Shown: one piece after another, positions 1 to 11,681 of the stretch
Layout: each line of letters begins with the position of its first letter
How positions within the stretch are numbered: the stretch's first letter is position 1
Assembly: GCF_027580225.2 (NCBI RefSeq)
Contig: NC_073348.2
Coordinates: 40,180,501 to 40,244,500, forward strand
Direction: 5' to 3'
From: Misgurnus anguillicaudatus
Taxonomy: Eukaryota > Chordata > Actinopteri > Cypriniformes > Cobitidae
DNA: 64,000 nt
The notes under the pieces: model-generated
Databases searched by the model: none
Told to the model about the DNA's origin: nothing
Seen by the model: the letters and a program-made list of their open reading frames with translations, nothing else
Position numbers and translations under genes: made by a program

Positions 1-868
1 GTGGGATGCACATCCAGGGCACGAAGCTCCCGTTCCAGCACATCCCAAAGATGCTCTATTGGGTTGAGATCTGGTGACTGTGGGGGCCATTTTAGTACAG
101 TGAACTCATTGTCATGTTCAAGAAACCAATTTGAAATGATTCGAGCTTTGTGACATGGTGCATTATCCTGCTGGAAGTAGTCATCAGAGGATGGGCACAT
201 GGTGGTCATAAAGGGATGGACATGGTTAGAAACAATGCTCAGGTAGGCCGTGGCATTTAAATGATGCCCAGTTGGCACTAAGGGGTCTAAAGTGTGCCAA
301 GAAAACATCCCCCACACCATTACACCACCACCACCAGCCTGCACAGTGCGGTAACAAGGCATGATGGATCCATGTTCTCATTCTGTTTACGACAAATTCT
401 GACTCTACCATCTGAATGTCTTAACAGAAATCGAGACTCCAATTTTGGTGAGCTTGTGCAAATTGTAGCCTCTTTTTTTCTATTTGTAGTGGAGATGAGT
501 GGTACCCGGTGGGGTCTTCTGCTGTTGTAGCCCATCCACCTCAAGGTTGTGCGTGTTGTGGCTTCACAAATGCTTTGCTGCATACCTCGGTTGTAACGAG
601 TGGTTATTTCAGTCAAAGTTGCTCTTCTGTCAGCTTGAATCAGTCGGCTCATTCTCCTCTGATCTCTAGCATCAACAAGGCATTTTCTTCCACAGGACTG
701 CCGCATACTGGATGTTTTTCCCTTTTCACACCATTCTTTGTAAACCCTAGAAATGGTTGTGCGTAAAAATCCCAGTAACTGAGCAGATTGTGAAATACTC
801 AGACCGGCCCGTCTAGCACAAACAACCATGCAACGCTCAAAATTGCTTAAATCACCTTTCTTTCCCAT
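1..868 (-). pseudogene. Tc1-like transposase pseudogene, copy 1
   Basis: Cut-and-paste DDE transposase remnant. The ATG at 868 (minus strand) opens with MGKKGDLSNF followed by a paired-like helix-turn-helix region (LSISQSAQLLGF). Downstream, QQDNAPCH (second catalytic Asp, near 160-175) and SPDLNPIEHLWD (third catalytic acid, near 50-85) remain readable. Compared with the copies at 25 kb and 62 kb, about 38 bp is missing near 436-440. This shifts the frame and removes the WSDE block that carries the first catalytic Asp, so the protein cannot be active. The 3' end of the gene lies outside the window. Confidence 0.92.
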
Positions 869-1014
869 TCTGACATTCAGTTTGAAGTTCAGGAGATTGT
901 CTTGACCAGGACCACACCCCTAAATGCATTGAAGCAACTGCCATGTGATTGGTTAAAAAGATAATTGCATTAATGAGAAATTGAACAGGTGTTCCTAATA
1001 ATTCTTTAGGTGAC
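1..1014 (-). mobile_element. Tc1/mariner-like DNA transposon, copy 1 (runs off left edge)
   Basis: Right terminal inverted repeat lies at about 986-1014 and reads CCTAAAGAATTATTAGGAAC on the minus strand, close to both ends of the fuller copy at 23117-25806. The body is the reverse complement of a Tc1-like transposase. The left end is beyond the window. A short AT-rich stretch follows the right end, as expected for insertion at TA. The family assignment rests on transposase motifs and TIRs; the exact subfamily is not determined. Confidence 0.93.
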
Positions 1015-1962
1015 TATATATAGTGAATGTATGCATGAGTAAAAACAGCAGCTTGAGTGTTCTGGTCTGTACTTCAAATCTGAATTATTCAGTCCTTCAG
1101 AAATGTTTCAACAAACACAATCCTGTCATGAAGAGAAACGTTTTATCAATCCTCTTATGAAAAAACTGTAAGAAAGGTTACAAACCTCTCAGTCTTTCGA
1201 ATAAAAATGCAAAAAAATTAAACCGCAAACCAGCAGAAATAAACACTATAAACACAAAAGAGATTTACAAAGACTTAATGGATGAAAACTGTATATAGCC
1301 AAAGGCATATTTTAACATTAAATCAAATAAAAAGAAATAAAAGTATGTTAAAAATGATGTTACGCATAAAGAAATATAGAAAAGTTCATTTTAGAAATGA
1401 GTATGTTTTTGTACTGTAACATTGATTGAGTTAGAATGAAGTCCATGACTCTTTTGATTAAAAACATTGCGTATATAATAAATACAATCAGGATGCGATT
1501 GGTGAAAAAATCAGGGGGGGGTGTTTTTAAATATTTTGATTCATGAAAGTTACTTTTTCGCACAAAAATAGACTGTTGGTGCTTGGCGACATTTGGAAAT
1601 CTGCAGGAGCGGAAGCGCTGACAGTAATACTTCATTCATGATTTTACTGTTGTTTGCAGTATTGCGTGCAGCGTTTTTACTTATATTAAATTATTTTTAT
1701 TTTAGGTCGTTAATATGGCCAGTGGATGACCATTAATCATGAGGGGATACATTTTGTACCAACTGGGGATAAAAAATAATTTATCAGAGGCAAAGACCAG
1801 ACGGGGAATAATCCCCCAGACCCCCTCCCCAAACAAATCGCACCCTGCATACAAGAAAAAAAAATTGATTTTGATTTTGCTATAGAATGTAACAGGTACA
1901 CAACCTAGTAAAATAAAAGAAACATTCATTATAAAAATAACATTTTGATAAATGTACTACCA
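1015..1962. other. Unassigned AT-rich DNA
   Basis: No convincing exon, RNA gene or recognised repeat boundary seen. A short G run (about 1513-1520) and several A runs are present. Two minus-strand ORFs of 75-91 codons have low-complexity, Phe/Ile-rich translations and no recognisable domain. Confidence 0.4.
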
Positions 1963-2155
1963 GCCTGATCTCACAGAATTTGTACGTATTTTACAAGTTT
2001 GCTAATTTGTATAAAATTAGCATCTTACAAAAAACGTATGATTATCATAACAAAAAACACAATCCCCACCACTATCCCCAACATCACAGCGCAAATCATA
2101 TAAAAACCTACAAATCTGGTCGTGAAATTTTGTAAGAATTTCCATGAGATAGCAT
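1963..2155 (-). repeat. Fold-back MITE fragment, family F copy 1
   Basis: Begins CCAGCCTGATCTCAC and ends near CATGAGATAGC. The same sequence, inverted, occurs at 35127-35356, which ends ATCAGGCTGG. Arms contain TTTACAAGTTTGCTAATTTG-like sequence, matching TTTACGAGGTGGCTAATTCG in the other copy. The loop carries a CCCCACC/CCCCAAC tract, the counterpart of GGGGTTAGGGGTGGGG in copy 2. Non-coding; superfamily not determined. Confidence 0.65.
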
Positions 2156-2284
2156 TAGTTTTACTGGACCCATTCAAGTGAGTGTGATGTCACATGATCA
2201 CCACAGTCCAGTGTTTCACTTATAACTTATAACCACAGTATTTATTACAAAACAGAAATACAAAACAAGAGTTAAAATATCACC

Positions 2285-2437
2285 ATTACTGTGGGTTCAC
2301 ACCAGACGCGAGTTCAAATAATTTGCGCGAGTAGATTACAAACAAAGTCAATGGATGCGTCCTCGCGTGGGGTGATTAGAACAACATGAGGATGAGTAAA
2401 TGATTTTAAAGTGAACTATCCCTTTAAGAAAATAATA
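2285..2437. repeat. Fragments of cyprinid-type DNA repeats
   Basis: GTTCACACCAGACGCG at about 2293 resembles the terminal GTTTACACCAGCC of the element at 39847-41125. About 90 bp later, ATGAGGATGAGTAAATGA followed by GAACTATCCCTTTAA matches a repeat terminus I recognise from zebrafish-like genomes (a diverged relative lies at 59371-59436). Both look like decayed ends, not complete elements. Confidence 0.45.
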
Positions 2438-3320
2438 ATAATCTAATTTAAGACATTTAATAAACAGCTACATATGATCATCGGTTTAAACATATTTTGT
2501 AACATAATTTATTAGTAGTCTGTTTATAGATGCCAAGCAGTTTGAGCATTTAAGCAGTTTTGACATTCAATGTTGTTCATCCAGTAAGAATTCAGATTTG
2601 GAACTAATCAGATTTGAAAAATTGTATATATATCAAAGTAAAAGCATGAAACATGAGCTCAGATTGAGTCTTGTAATCTCGCTCTATCTGACTGAAGTAC
2701 GCTGGATATCATCAGATCAGTGATGGGAAACTAAATCTCACTACACAACCTCAATGAAAACCCAACATCTCAGTGTGTTCAGGCTTAAGAAATGATACTA
2801 GGTGACATCATTCTCCAGTATCAGGAGGTCTGAGTGGTCCAGTCTATACTGGTACCAGAGCATGAGATGAATTTATCTTCTGGGACACTGAGATGAATGA
2901 GTATGCTAATAGAGAGATATCACCAGCATTACACAGATACAGCTAAATACCGGTGGGCTTGATAATCCAGACAAAATACTTTTTTAATAGTTTAATTATG
3001 AATTACTTTTTGTGTGTGCGTTTGTGTGTTCTGATATTTTTACAAAGAGCAAAAGTTATTAAACGTTCCTAATAAGAAGTCACACAACATTCTCAGGAAC
3101 ACATTGTTCGGTTCTATTTTAACATCCCACTTAATTGAAAGCTCACTGTGACGGGTGAACAATGTCACTTCACCTCAAACAGCAGATATTTTTGTCTTCG
3201 TTTTACAAAAACATTTTAAATGTAAGAATGTTTTTCTTCTGGATTTTCCTCTTATTAAATCAAGCACTGTGGCATGAAAGTTACTTTTAACCTCTGGATT
3301 ATGATCATGCACAAGAAAAA
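2438..3320. other. Unassigned intergenic DNA
   Basis: Mixed-complexity sequence without a recognisable exon or repeat boundary. Contains a GT-rich patch near 3008-3028. Confidence 0.35.
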
Positions 3321-3405
3321 AAATCCTGGGTTATTTTCAACCCATTGTTTTAACCCATTATTGGGTCAACTAAAAACATTAAGTGGGTTAATTTAACCCA
3401 ACTGG

Positions 3406-4101
3406 ACTGTAAAAAATTCCTGCAAATCAATTTTTAAGTTTAAACAGTTTGAATTAAGAAGTAATTGTGAGGTACATACCTGTCAACATTGAGATCTGAA
3501 AATCCCACGTCCGACTCTATTGCTAGCATATAAAGACAGTCCAAAGGGATGCATGCAGGTAAGAACACAAAACCAATTTAAATCAGAAGAGAGAGAAAGA
3601 GAGAGTTCTCGTTGAATACGTTCTCTTTGTATTCTTCCTTTTCTACGTGTCCTTTACACCCTCCTAGACAAGGTTGTGCCGAAACGGTGCATTAAAAAAA
3701 AGTTATTTTGAGTCATTAAAGTCAAGTCTCAAGTGAAGTCTTAAGTCATGAATGTCAAGTCGAGTCTTTTATTAATAATAGTAAAGCAAGTCTAAAATTT
3801 GCGACTTAAGTCTGACTCGAGTCAAGTCATAAGAGTTTAAGTCGCAAAAGTTTGCTGAGTAAGGGAGAAATAAGAGAAAATATTTAAACGTGATGATAGC
3901 GGGATAGAATGCTAAAATTCGGGAGAATCCTGGGAAAAACGGGAGGTACGGTGAGAAAAAAATAAAGTTGAATGGACTTTGAATTTGAACTTTATTTGTA
4001 TACTTTATAGCAACTTTTCACTAGTCAAAAAACTTGAAATTACTTATTAATTCAAGTTGTTTAAACTTAAACAGTTAAGTACAATAAGGAATTTTTACAG
4101 T
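3406..4101. mobile_element. Fold-back element inserted in the 3.3 kb repeat
   Basis: Long inverted arms: left 3406-3468 begins ACTGTAAAAAATTCC and right 4037-4101 ends GGAATTTTTACAGT. The inner arm parts TTTAAGTTTAAACAGTTTGA and AACTTGAATTAA also pair. The loop side is occupied by a further insertion at about 3470-3957. Non-coding MITE-like element. Confidence 0.6.
3470..3957. mobile_element. Innermost insertion of the 3.3-4.2 kb nest
   Basis: Starts near TACCTGTCAACATTGAGATC and ends near GGGAAAAACGGGAGGTAC, termini I associate with a teleost non-autonomous DNA transposon. It interrupts the fold-back at 3406-4101 because host arm sequence resumes on both sides. The interior holds many AAGTC/GACTT blocks (3705-3850), giving local self-complementarity. 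No TSD could be fixed. Confidence 0.4.
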
Positions 4102-4158
4102 GTGCTGGGTTTGTCCCCTTTGGACCCAACATTTAAAAATAAGCATTTTAGAGTGTAT

Positions 4159-5196
4159 TTTTGTTAATAATTCCTATCAACAAAAATTAGACAAACACAC
4201 AAGTGCTTACAAAAATCTTCAGAACCACTAACAATAACTTTTTAACAATAACTGGATTAAAGGACTAGACAACATGCCTTCAAAAAGGAAAAATAAATGT
4301 CATCTCTGCCATTTTTAAACATTTATAAAAATAAGTCCATCTCACATGAACGTTCAGAGTAAAAGAGAGAGTTGAGTTTCACAGGATTGAGTTCTGAAGG
4401 TTCCTGCTGAGCGTCCGGCTCTGTGCAACGGATCACAATTGTGTCTCTTTTCAGATGGCTATTTTGGCTATTTCCCATGGTAACGCCCTATTCCACAACA
4501 TGCTGAATAGAGCTTAAAGAGAGAAACGTGATGTGAATGTAGATGTGTACGGCTCCAGAAGATGAGCTTTACTACAGACCTAATCTTCCCTGCACTTACT
4601 ACAAAACCTCAATCAATGCTGCCACATAACCAGACAAAATCATCTTCATATCAACACAATCTGAGAAACGCACCCAAAAAAAAAAAACTTAGGTACAGCC
4701 TTTTTGAACATGCACATCCCAATTAATATAGATTTATATTACTGAATATACTCTGATTTCATTTTTGCACATTTAGGTTATAACAAACTTATTTGCATTT
4801 CACACGATTTTATGAGCATATGATCCTGCGGTCGCATGGAAATGGCTAAATTATTTATGCAACCATTAATACAGGACTATTAGTTAATGCTCTGGTGCAC
4901 ATTTTTCACAACAAGTGGATGTGACATCAATCTGCAACGGTGATGCTGTGCTAGCAGTATATCAGATACACTCCTCCATTCATCTTCAGTGAGATTCAAG
5001 AGTCAAAATAGTCCAAATGTTATAGCTGGAATTAGTTTTACAACTTTATATTTATGATGTAAATATAATACAAAACGACAGATCGGGAGGGCTATATCAA
5101 GTTACTTTCTGCTTTCTTCAACACAAAATTATAAAGAAAACTGAATTTTCTTGAAATTTTTTACAATTTTAAATTTACAGAAAGAAAAAGAAAATG
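4159..5196. other. Unassigned intergenic DNA
   Basis: No supported gene or repeat boundary. Contains a poly-A run at about 4676-4687. Confidence 0.35.
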
Positions 5197-5440
5197 TTAA
5201 AGGCGTGGTGCATGATCTCTGAAAGCCAATGTTGCTATTTGAAATCACCTAAACAAACCCCAATAGAATCTGGACCTTCTTTTGATAGACCCGCCCCACA
5301 AATACGCAACCCATGCAACAATGACGGTTAGAAGACAGGCCCCTTACTGCTGATTGGCTACAAGTGTGTTTTGGTACTCGGCTCGACCCCCTTTTCCAAA
5401 GCGTTTTTTTTTTCTCAAAAATTGTGCACCCCGCCTTTAA
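5197..5440. mobile_element. TTAA-flanked MITE, family H copy 1
   Basis: TTAA at 5197-5200 and 5437-5440 flank a 236-bp element starting AGGCGTGGTGCATGATC and ending GTGCACCCCGCCT, which are imperfect inverted termini. A second copy in the opposite orientation lies at 26334-26579, also bounded by TTAA. TTAA duplication is the hallmark of piggyBac-type insertion, so a piggyBac-derived MITE is the best guess. The 78-codon minus-strand ORF inside is not conserved in copy 2. Confidence 0.75.
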
Positions 5441-5639
5441 TACAGGACTTAAATATAGACTAATATATGAAGAGCTAAGATGCAAAAGTTGCTTATATGT
5501 TAATCAAATACCTTCGCTAAAAAAGTGCTAAAACCTGGCCTCGTGCCATTCAAAAATAATGCTTTGTTATCAGAATTCGCTAAATGCCACGTCAACTTTG
5601 TGCACTTGTCCTCTAAGTGCATGAAAAATAAATTAAATA
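5441..5639. other. Unassigned DNA
   Basis: Short stretch between two repeats; nothing recognised. Confidence 0.3.
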
Positions 5640-5975
5640 AGGAATGAGGCGTTTAGCGCAGCGCGTGAATGTTGTCTAGTTTGCGCGAATGGCGTGAATT
5701 GAGCGATGCCGCGGAAAACGTGCGAGTTGAAAATTTATCTTAGGCGAAAAAATGCGTTGCGTTAACCAATCAGGAGCTTGCTCTAGTTGTAACATGATTA
5801 CAGAAAGCAAGCGGAGTCGCAGAAGCCCCTCCCATGACGCGTATTTCCGCGTGAATGTCTCGATGACTAGAATTTCACGCATTGGCTTTCACGCGCGAAT
5901 GAAGCGAGTAAACTCAAAATGTTCAAGCGCCAAACTAGATGCGGTAGACACGAATTTGACGCCACATTTAGAGGG
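5640..5975. mobile_element. Fragment of the GTTTACACCAGCC-family element
   Basis: GAGGCGTTTAGCG, TAGTTTGCGCGAAT and TTGAGCG blocks, and at the right CAAGCGCCAAACTAGATGCG followed by GGTAGACACGAATTTGACG, match in order the element at 39847-41125. Rich in GCGCGAAT and CACGCG motifs, unlike its AT-rich surroundings. Both outer termini are missing, so this is a truncated copy. ORFs of 68 and 97 codons here are chance frames in GC-richer transposon DNA. Confidence 0.6.
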
Positions 5976-7910
5976 TTTTGCAGCGAAAGACAAAAGTTGT
6001 TCAATTACAATACAATTTGTAAAAATAAGACATTTCAATTACTGACTACTAACCTTTTAATAAAGCGAAAGAACTAAACCTAAACATAAGAAGAAAACAT
6101 GTCAGACGCACTTAAAGGGTTTTGCATCTAAACTCTTTATACCACTTATTTTCATCTGGTTTTGCAATCACAACCTTTCAATTGTAAACCATCTCATACT
6201 TTTAGTGATTTATTCTTGTTGAAATCCTCCCCGTCACACATCAGAATTGCATTCACCCCAAAAACACCTCGCCTACATTACCCTTTAGTGAAGAATGAAT
6301 TACTTTCTAATCGATTGTTTGCTGGAGAGTTTTTCTCCACGTACACGTCCACCACCGGTCCGGTCATTCTTTCTCTGGAAAACACGTCTGTGTTATATAC
6401 AGCATTCGGCCAATTCTTATTCAAACGAGTATCACCTGGTTATGTATTTGTTTAATTTACCAAATCGTAACTCTTATCATTGTTAAATGCATGTTCCTGC
6501 ATTATTTATGTTGCATGTCACAAGCTGGGCGTCTGTTGTTACCTGTTGTCTCACTATTATCATAGAGCAAGTTACCTTTCCAAGAGGTACAGGTCAAAGG
6601 TCAGGGTAATACACTTCTGTACTATACAGAAAGTAATTTATCTTTAGGGAATGGGGGGCATTTCAGAGGCCACGTTGTAAATTAGATGGCTTTTGAATGA
6701 AGGTCGCTTCGTGGACGTGACACTCGAATGCGAAAATGTATAGGACGCTAAATTTGTGTTCTAACTGGGAGTTGCTTTTAAAGACCAAATAAATTCAAAG
6801 CACAGCAAAAGCACATAAAAACTGGGCGGCATTGGTGTACTAATTTATGAAGCCCTTTCACCAGTCAAGGAGAGATCTGTAGATATTATTTACTCGGGCC
6901 GCCCAAAGCAATGGATGAGCTTTGGTGAAGATTCAGAAAGCGAAGATTTATGACATGCACTAAAAAGCCAACGCACAGGATGATTTAAATAATAATGATG
7001 CACGTGTATTGGATTTGTAAGATCTTCTAATAAAAACAATTAAAGGTCACATCCTTAAACTGCATTATCATGAAACAATATTTAGACAAAGACGTACCAC
7101 AAAAACAAAACACAATCCTCAACCTAACAAATAAATTACATTTGCCTTCTGACCCATTCACATTAATGAGCTATTTCTTCTTGATATCAGATCAGATGTG
7201 TAAACCCAGATATCCGTTTGATATGATGTAAATATAAAATGATGATGTTCCGGTATGTTTTACATCATTCTCTGTAATTAACATCCATCTGAATGTGTTG
7301 TGGGCATTCAGAGACGAAGTTTTCCGAATGCTCTGTGGGAAAACAGAGAGAAAGGACACAGGTGCCTGAAACTAATGTGAGTGGCATTTAAACTTCACAC
7401 TGAAGAGGGATCTCTGCGCCGCGCTGTATAAATGTCAGCCAAGCGACTGCTTTATGAGAGAAAGCTAAGCGTCAGTGTGCTGTAATTTTCTCAGCACAAA
7501 TATTTCAGCGATGCCTCAACATAACCATTAGATCGGCGCAATGGGACTTAGCTTTAGACCCTATCTGTCAACCAATCACAAGACAAAACGACTAACATCA
7601 CACTAATTTCACTAAACACTCACAAGAAAAAAAGACATTTGACCTATTTAAACAAAGTAGATGAACTGAAAAGCAAGACAAATATAACTTTACTAAACAA
7701 ACTGGCAAAAAAGATGTAAACATGCATTTTAGTCTGGGACTAGGATAAGACCTGTCCGGGAAACTGCCCCTATATTTATTACCTCATTTGTAAAAAATGC
7801 AAAACTTCAAGGAAAAACACTTTCCTAAGAGCTGTAAGTCAAGATGTAAAGTTGAAACAAGAAGAACATTTATTCATTTGTTAATGTAATCTTCAACATG
7901 ATCTCACAAA
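5976..7910. other. Unassigned intergenic DNA
   Basis: No supported exon. The 97-codon ORF at 6162-6455 shows no recognisable domain. Mixed unique-looking sequence that could include conserved non-coding elements, which cannot be judged without alignment. Confidence 0.35.
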
Positions 7911-7911
7911 T

Positions 7912-8382
7912 CTCGGTGAAAAAGTCATGTATTATTTTGCTCAGTTTTGCGTGGCATTGTCACGTATTTCCACCATTTTACTTGCCCATGCCACACATTT
8001 CTTTTCCCTGTCAGTTTCACATATTGGTTACTAACTGTTTTTCCTATTTTTAAACAATTGTCGCTTCGGTTTGGGGTTAGGTTTGCTGTCTGCGTTAGGA
8101 TGTCGCTTTAAGTATTGGTTTATACTTTACACTTTTCTTTCGTATGCTTTTTAAACCATTGTCACCTGATGTTTGGGTTAGAGTTGGGTCATTTTATGTA
8201 ACAGAAAGTTGTTCTAAACCCAAATCGAAGCCACAATTGTAAGAAAATAGGGAAAACAGTTGAGTAACCAATATGTGAAACTGTCACGGAAAAGAAATGC
8301 GTGGCAAGGGCACGTAAAATGGTGGAAATACGTGACAATGCCACGCAAAACTGAGCAAAATAATGCGTGACTATTTCACATA
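7912..8382. mobile_element. Fold-back element, family G (about 470 bp)
   Basis: Imperfect palindrome. The left arm, about 7912-8075, contains TTTTGCTCAGTTTTGCGTGG, GTCACGTATTTCCACC and TTTCACATATTGGTTAC. Their reverse complements appear in order in the right arm, 8218-8382 (GTAACCAATATGTGAAA, GGTGGAAATACGTGAC, CCACGCAAAACTGAGCAAAA). The loop contains GGTTTGGGGTTAGG and GGGTTAGAGTTGGG. No ORF; a MITE-like fold-back. Confidence 0.8.
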
Positions 8383-8473
8383 TTATATTGAATTTATTTG
8401 TTAGTATTCAACTTCACAGGTCAAGAAGACTCACAGTATCCAGATTAAATTCAGGTAGTTGTTATGTGAAGAT

Positions 8474-9469
8474 GAAGAGTTTGGTTCCAAAACACAAAAA
8501 AATCAATTTTGACCAATTTCGGTAAAACTGGTAATTTTCTATACCAAGAAAGTTATAAGATGAAAACCACTATTTTCTGTTACAAACTTTCACATAACAT
8601 CTTTAGGTTATAATAACATTAAAAATTCAAATCCATAATTAGATTTTCAAAGATTTATTATAAAAACTGATTATTTTTTCTGCTAAATGCAATAAAACCA
8701 TGACAAGTTTTTTTCTTTTCAAAATGCTATAAATATATTTAATCAATATATAAATGTGCATTCATCTTTGCCATGTTATTTTCATTTAGTTGACTAGTGG
8801 TATACACTGATAAAAACATTAATGGCATAAATAAAAACACTTACTTAGTCATATTAAGAACACTGTCATTGCTGTGGTTATACTTGGGATGTCGTCGCTG
8901 AACTTTTTTGACAGCGATCAGCTATAATATGTTTTGGTCCTGCTCGATTTTCTTTGACTTCGAGTAAAATAATGTAAACGTTTTTCATAAAATCCTCTGG
9001 GGTCAATGTGTTAGCATGACAGAAGCTTGATGCTGTCGGGAGAACAAGCAACAGCCAACATTTTCCTTCGCTCGAGTGCCTCTCACATAAATTATTAGAT
9101 TTTGATGGCTTACGTTTCTTCCCCCACACAGAAAACCACCACAGGTTTATCAATACCATCAAAAGTATTATTTTGTTTTTGTTTGTTTGTTGATCACGAA
9201 GTACAAAGTAGATGAGGAAAACTAGGATTTCAATGTATTCAAAGCGCCGCCATTATTGTTTACAATGCGTGGAATGGTGAACTGTCTGCAGAGGAGGACT
9301 GGCGTTTGTCGCGGTTTGGAAAAAAGATGACAGAATAACACGGCGGATATTGGATTTTGCGTAAAATTAAGAATTTACTTTTTAATACTGACCTGTTACA
9401 ATACTGATTTTGGTGGTAACTCATTCTTTTTAAAAATGCTGTTTATCGCGTTTTAGAGCCAAACTCTTC
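8474..9469. mobile_element. Non-autonomous TIR element (about 1 kb)
   Basis: Termini are inverted: left GAAGAGTTTGGTTCCAAAAC at 8474, right GTTTTAGAGCCAAACTCTTC ending at 9469. The body is AT-rich at the left and more complex at the right. A 94-codon minus-strand open frame (8878-9162) lies inside but matches no domain I recognise. No TSD identified with confidence. Confidence 0.65.
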
Positions 9470-9479
9470 AAGTCTGTTG

Positions 9480-9720
9480 AGTGCTGTATTCTGATTGGTT
9501 GAGAAATGTTCCATGGGTGTTGATTATTTTTCTATAACGCACACCTAACTTGTCAAATGTCTTAAAATAACCACTAGAGCAATGTTTTTTGGTATAAGAG
9601 GAATAACTGACTCCGGTCCTTTGAATTATTATGGGTGTGCATTATTTTCAAATAATTCAACAGCCCGTCGTCAATTATTCCTTACATAACAGTCCTCAGA
9701 ATGTCACTACTGGCCAATCA
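9480..9720. repeat. Interspersed repeat fragment related to 42325-42525
   Basis: TTCCATGGGTGTTGATTATT, CACACCTAACTTGTC and CCACTAGAGCAATGTTTTTT match, in reverse orientation, blocks at 42325-42525. Ends with CCAATCAGAATCGAGCATTG, a motif also seen in related form near other repeat termini here (for example 22590 and 47900). Probable decayed DNA element. Confidence 0.5.
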
Positions 9721-10540
9721 GAATCGAGCATTGCAAAGCAGCATGTAATAAACAGAGAGGAAGAGAGACGATGACTTTGTCCTTTTTAGATGAGAATTTT
9801 TTTGTGTTATAAAAAAGGATGCATAAAAACATCAGTCCTATAATCGACACGAGAGTAGGTGAGACGGATAAACCCAAAGTCAGTAAATGCAGCCTGACGG
9901 AGCTGAACATAAGACAAAAGAGCACTCGATCACAGCTCTGTTCATCTATCACAGCCAGCCGACCGGTCAAACCACATCCTGACCTGTTGCAACAGTACTA
10001 TCCTGTAGACACCCAGTGCATGCTGGGAAAGGTCTTTACCTTTATGTGCTGTGATGAATGCCAGAGGACGAGCTATAGATGTTCCCCTCAGGATGGATTT
10101 ATGTGTTTTAAACAATGAAGCTCAATCTCTATAGGCCTTGGATGGGAGTTTGATGTAAAGTCGAGTTATTTGGATTGCACTGCTATAAAAAGGCTCAACA
10201 CACTCGTTTTAAATGCAAAATTGAATTCCTGTGGCTATTGATGTGGTAATTCATATAATGCAGCTATAATTCAAAAAGAAGGACTTTCCCTTATTTTTGA
10301 AGGTCATTTATTAAGAGTTTTACTCAACACAAATCTCACAGCTTTAAGATTTTACACAAAAATATCTAAAAGCACAAATTCAATCACTTATAATGCCATG
10401 TGTGATTATAATCTTGTTATGTGCCAAACATTTATAAGCAGTAAGCACTACACATTCAAAATTCACTTAAATTCCTTTATCACATACAGAACTATAAACA
10501 GGTTTGGGGTGGGCTCTTTTGATTGGGCCAATTAGCAATC
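9721..10540. other. Unassigned DNA with overlapping open frames
   Basis: Overlapping frames of 87 codons (minus, 9707-9970) and 99 codons (plus, 9819-10118) exist. The minus one is hydrophobic in its middle but opens on a non-ATG codon, and neither resembles a family I know. Treated as non-coding until compared with other fish. Confidence 0.3.
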
Positions 10541-10549
10541 ACTTAAAAC

Positions 10550-11192
10550 ACCTTGGCAATTGGTAACCATGCTGTACCTGCATAGAAACACCCTGAATAC
10601 TGCATGGCAACACTGCTATACCTGCATACAGACACCATGGCAACCATTCACAACACTACTATACTTGAAGAGAAACACCCTGAAACACCATGGCAACACG
10701 GCTGTATCTGCATAGAGATGCCATGGCAACCAATCACAACACTACTATACTTGCAGAGAAACACCCTGGAAACTCCATGGCAACATGGTTGTATCTGCAT
10801 AGAGATGCCATGGCAACCCTTCACAACACTCATATACTTGCAGAGAAAAACCCTGGAAACTCCATGGCAACACGGCTATATCTGCATAGAGACGCCATGG
10901 CAACCATTCACAACACTCCTATACTTGCAGAGAAACACCCTGGCAACCATTCACAACACTGCTATACCTGCATAATTAGCACCCTGGCAACTGCATGGCA
11001 ACCATTCACAACACCGCTATACTTGCAAAAAAAAAACACCCTGGAAACTCCATGGCAACACAGCTGTATCTGCATAGAGACACCATGACAACCATTCATA
11101 ACACTGCTGTACCCGCATAGAAACACCCTGGAAACTCCATGGCAACACGGCTGTATCTGCATAGAGATGCCATGGAAACCATTCATAACACT
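10550..11192 (+). repeat. Minisatellite, 87-bp higher-order period (part 1)
   Basis: Tandem units anchored by CCATGGCAACACGG or close variants at 10688, 10775 and 10862, then 11050 and 11137, spaced 87 bp within each run. Each unit splits into 33- and 54-bp subunits, both starting CCATGGCAAC. Irregular or partial units lie at the edges and between 10920 and 11050. Because 87 is 29 codons, frames stay open and give repetitive ORFs of up to 132 codons on both strands. These are artefacts of the period and not genes. Confidence 0.93.
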
Positions 11193-11200
11193 GCTGTACC

Positions 11201-11681
11201 CATAGATATGTATATAAAGGCTAGATGGCTCGTCCGCGCTGCTGGCCAATTGAGTGCAACGTCCGCATTTTGGCGGCCATCTTACGACAGGGCGCTCGCT
11301 TACTCGTAGCATTGAGTTTTAATGATGCAGGTACTTTTAAATGACCATAACTTGCTTAATTTTTTACCGATTTTCAAACGGTTTGGTTTGTTATAAACGT
11401 CAAAGATGTACCTATGACACTGCATACCTATACTAAAAATAAAAAATAAATTCATGAAACATGTTAAAGCCTCCAGAATTATAGCCACGTTAATAATGTT
11501 TGTAAAAACCCAAACCGTTTGAAAATCGGTAGAAAATTGAGCAAGTTATGGTCATTTAAAAGTACCTGCACCATTAAACTCAATGCTACGAGTGAGCGAG
11601 CGCCCTGTCGTAAGATGGCCGCCAGGTGATGCCGTTAGGGACTCCGCCTTGAGCCATCTAGCCTTTATATACATATCTATG
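11201..11681. mobile_element. 481-bp fold-back element inserted in the minisatellite
   Basis: Starts CATAGATATGTATATAAAGG and ends CCTTTATATACATATCTATG, a perfect inverted pair over these 20 bp. Pairing continues for roughly 180 bp per side with interruptions, leaving a loop near 11396-11500. It is flanked by the perfect 8-bp duplication GCTGTACC at 11193-11200 and 11682-11689, taken from the tandem repeat unit. An 8-bp TSD points to a hAT-type mechanism. No coding capacity. Confidence 0.92.

Larger units (their letters stand above)
3325..4158. repeat. Outer palindromic repeat (AACCCA/TGGGTT type), split
   Basis: The left part (3325-3405) is rich in inverted TGGGTT/AACCCA motifs. It breaks at AACCCAACTGG, and its continuation GTGCTGGGTTTGTCC resumes at about 4102 and runs to about 4158. 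The break is filled by the fold-back element at 3406-4101. This is a repeat type I recognise in teleost DNA; no superfamily can be assigned from sequence alone. Confidence 0.5.

Noticed and set aside
9707..10118. Membrane-protein-like minus ORF and overlapping Cys-rich plus ORF
   Set aside because: Both frames are open over the same DNA, the minus one opens on a non-ATG codon, and neither matches a known family.
10604..11312. Repetitive ORFs of 116-132 codons on both strands
   Set aside because: They arise because the tandem unit is 87 bp (29 codons); both strands are open and no non-repetitive coding sequence flanks them.
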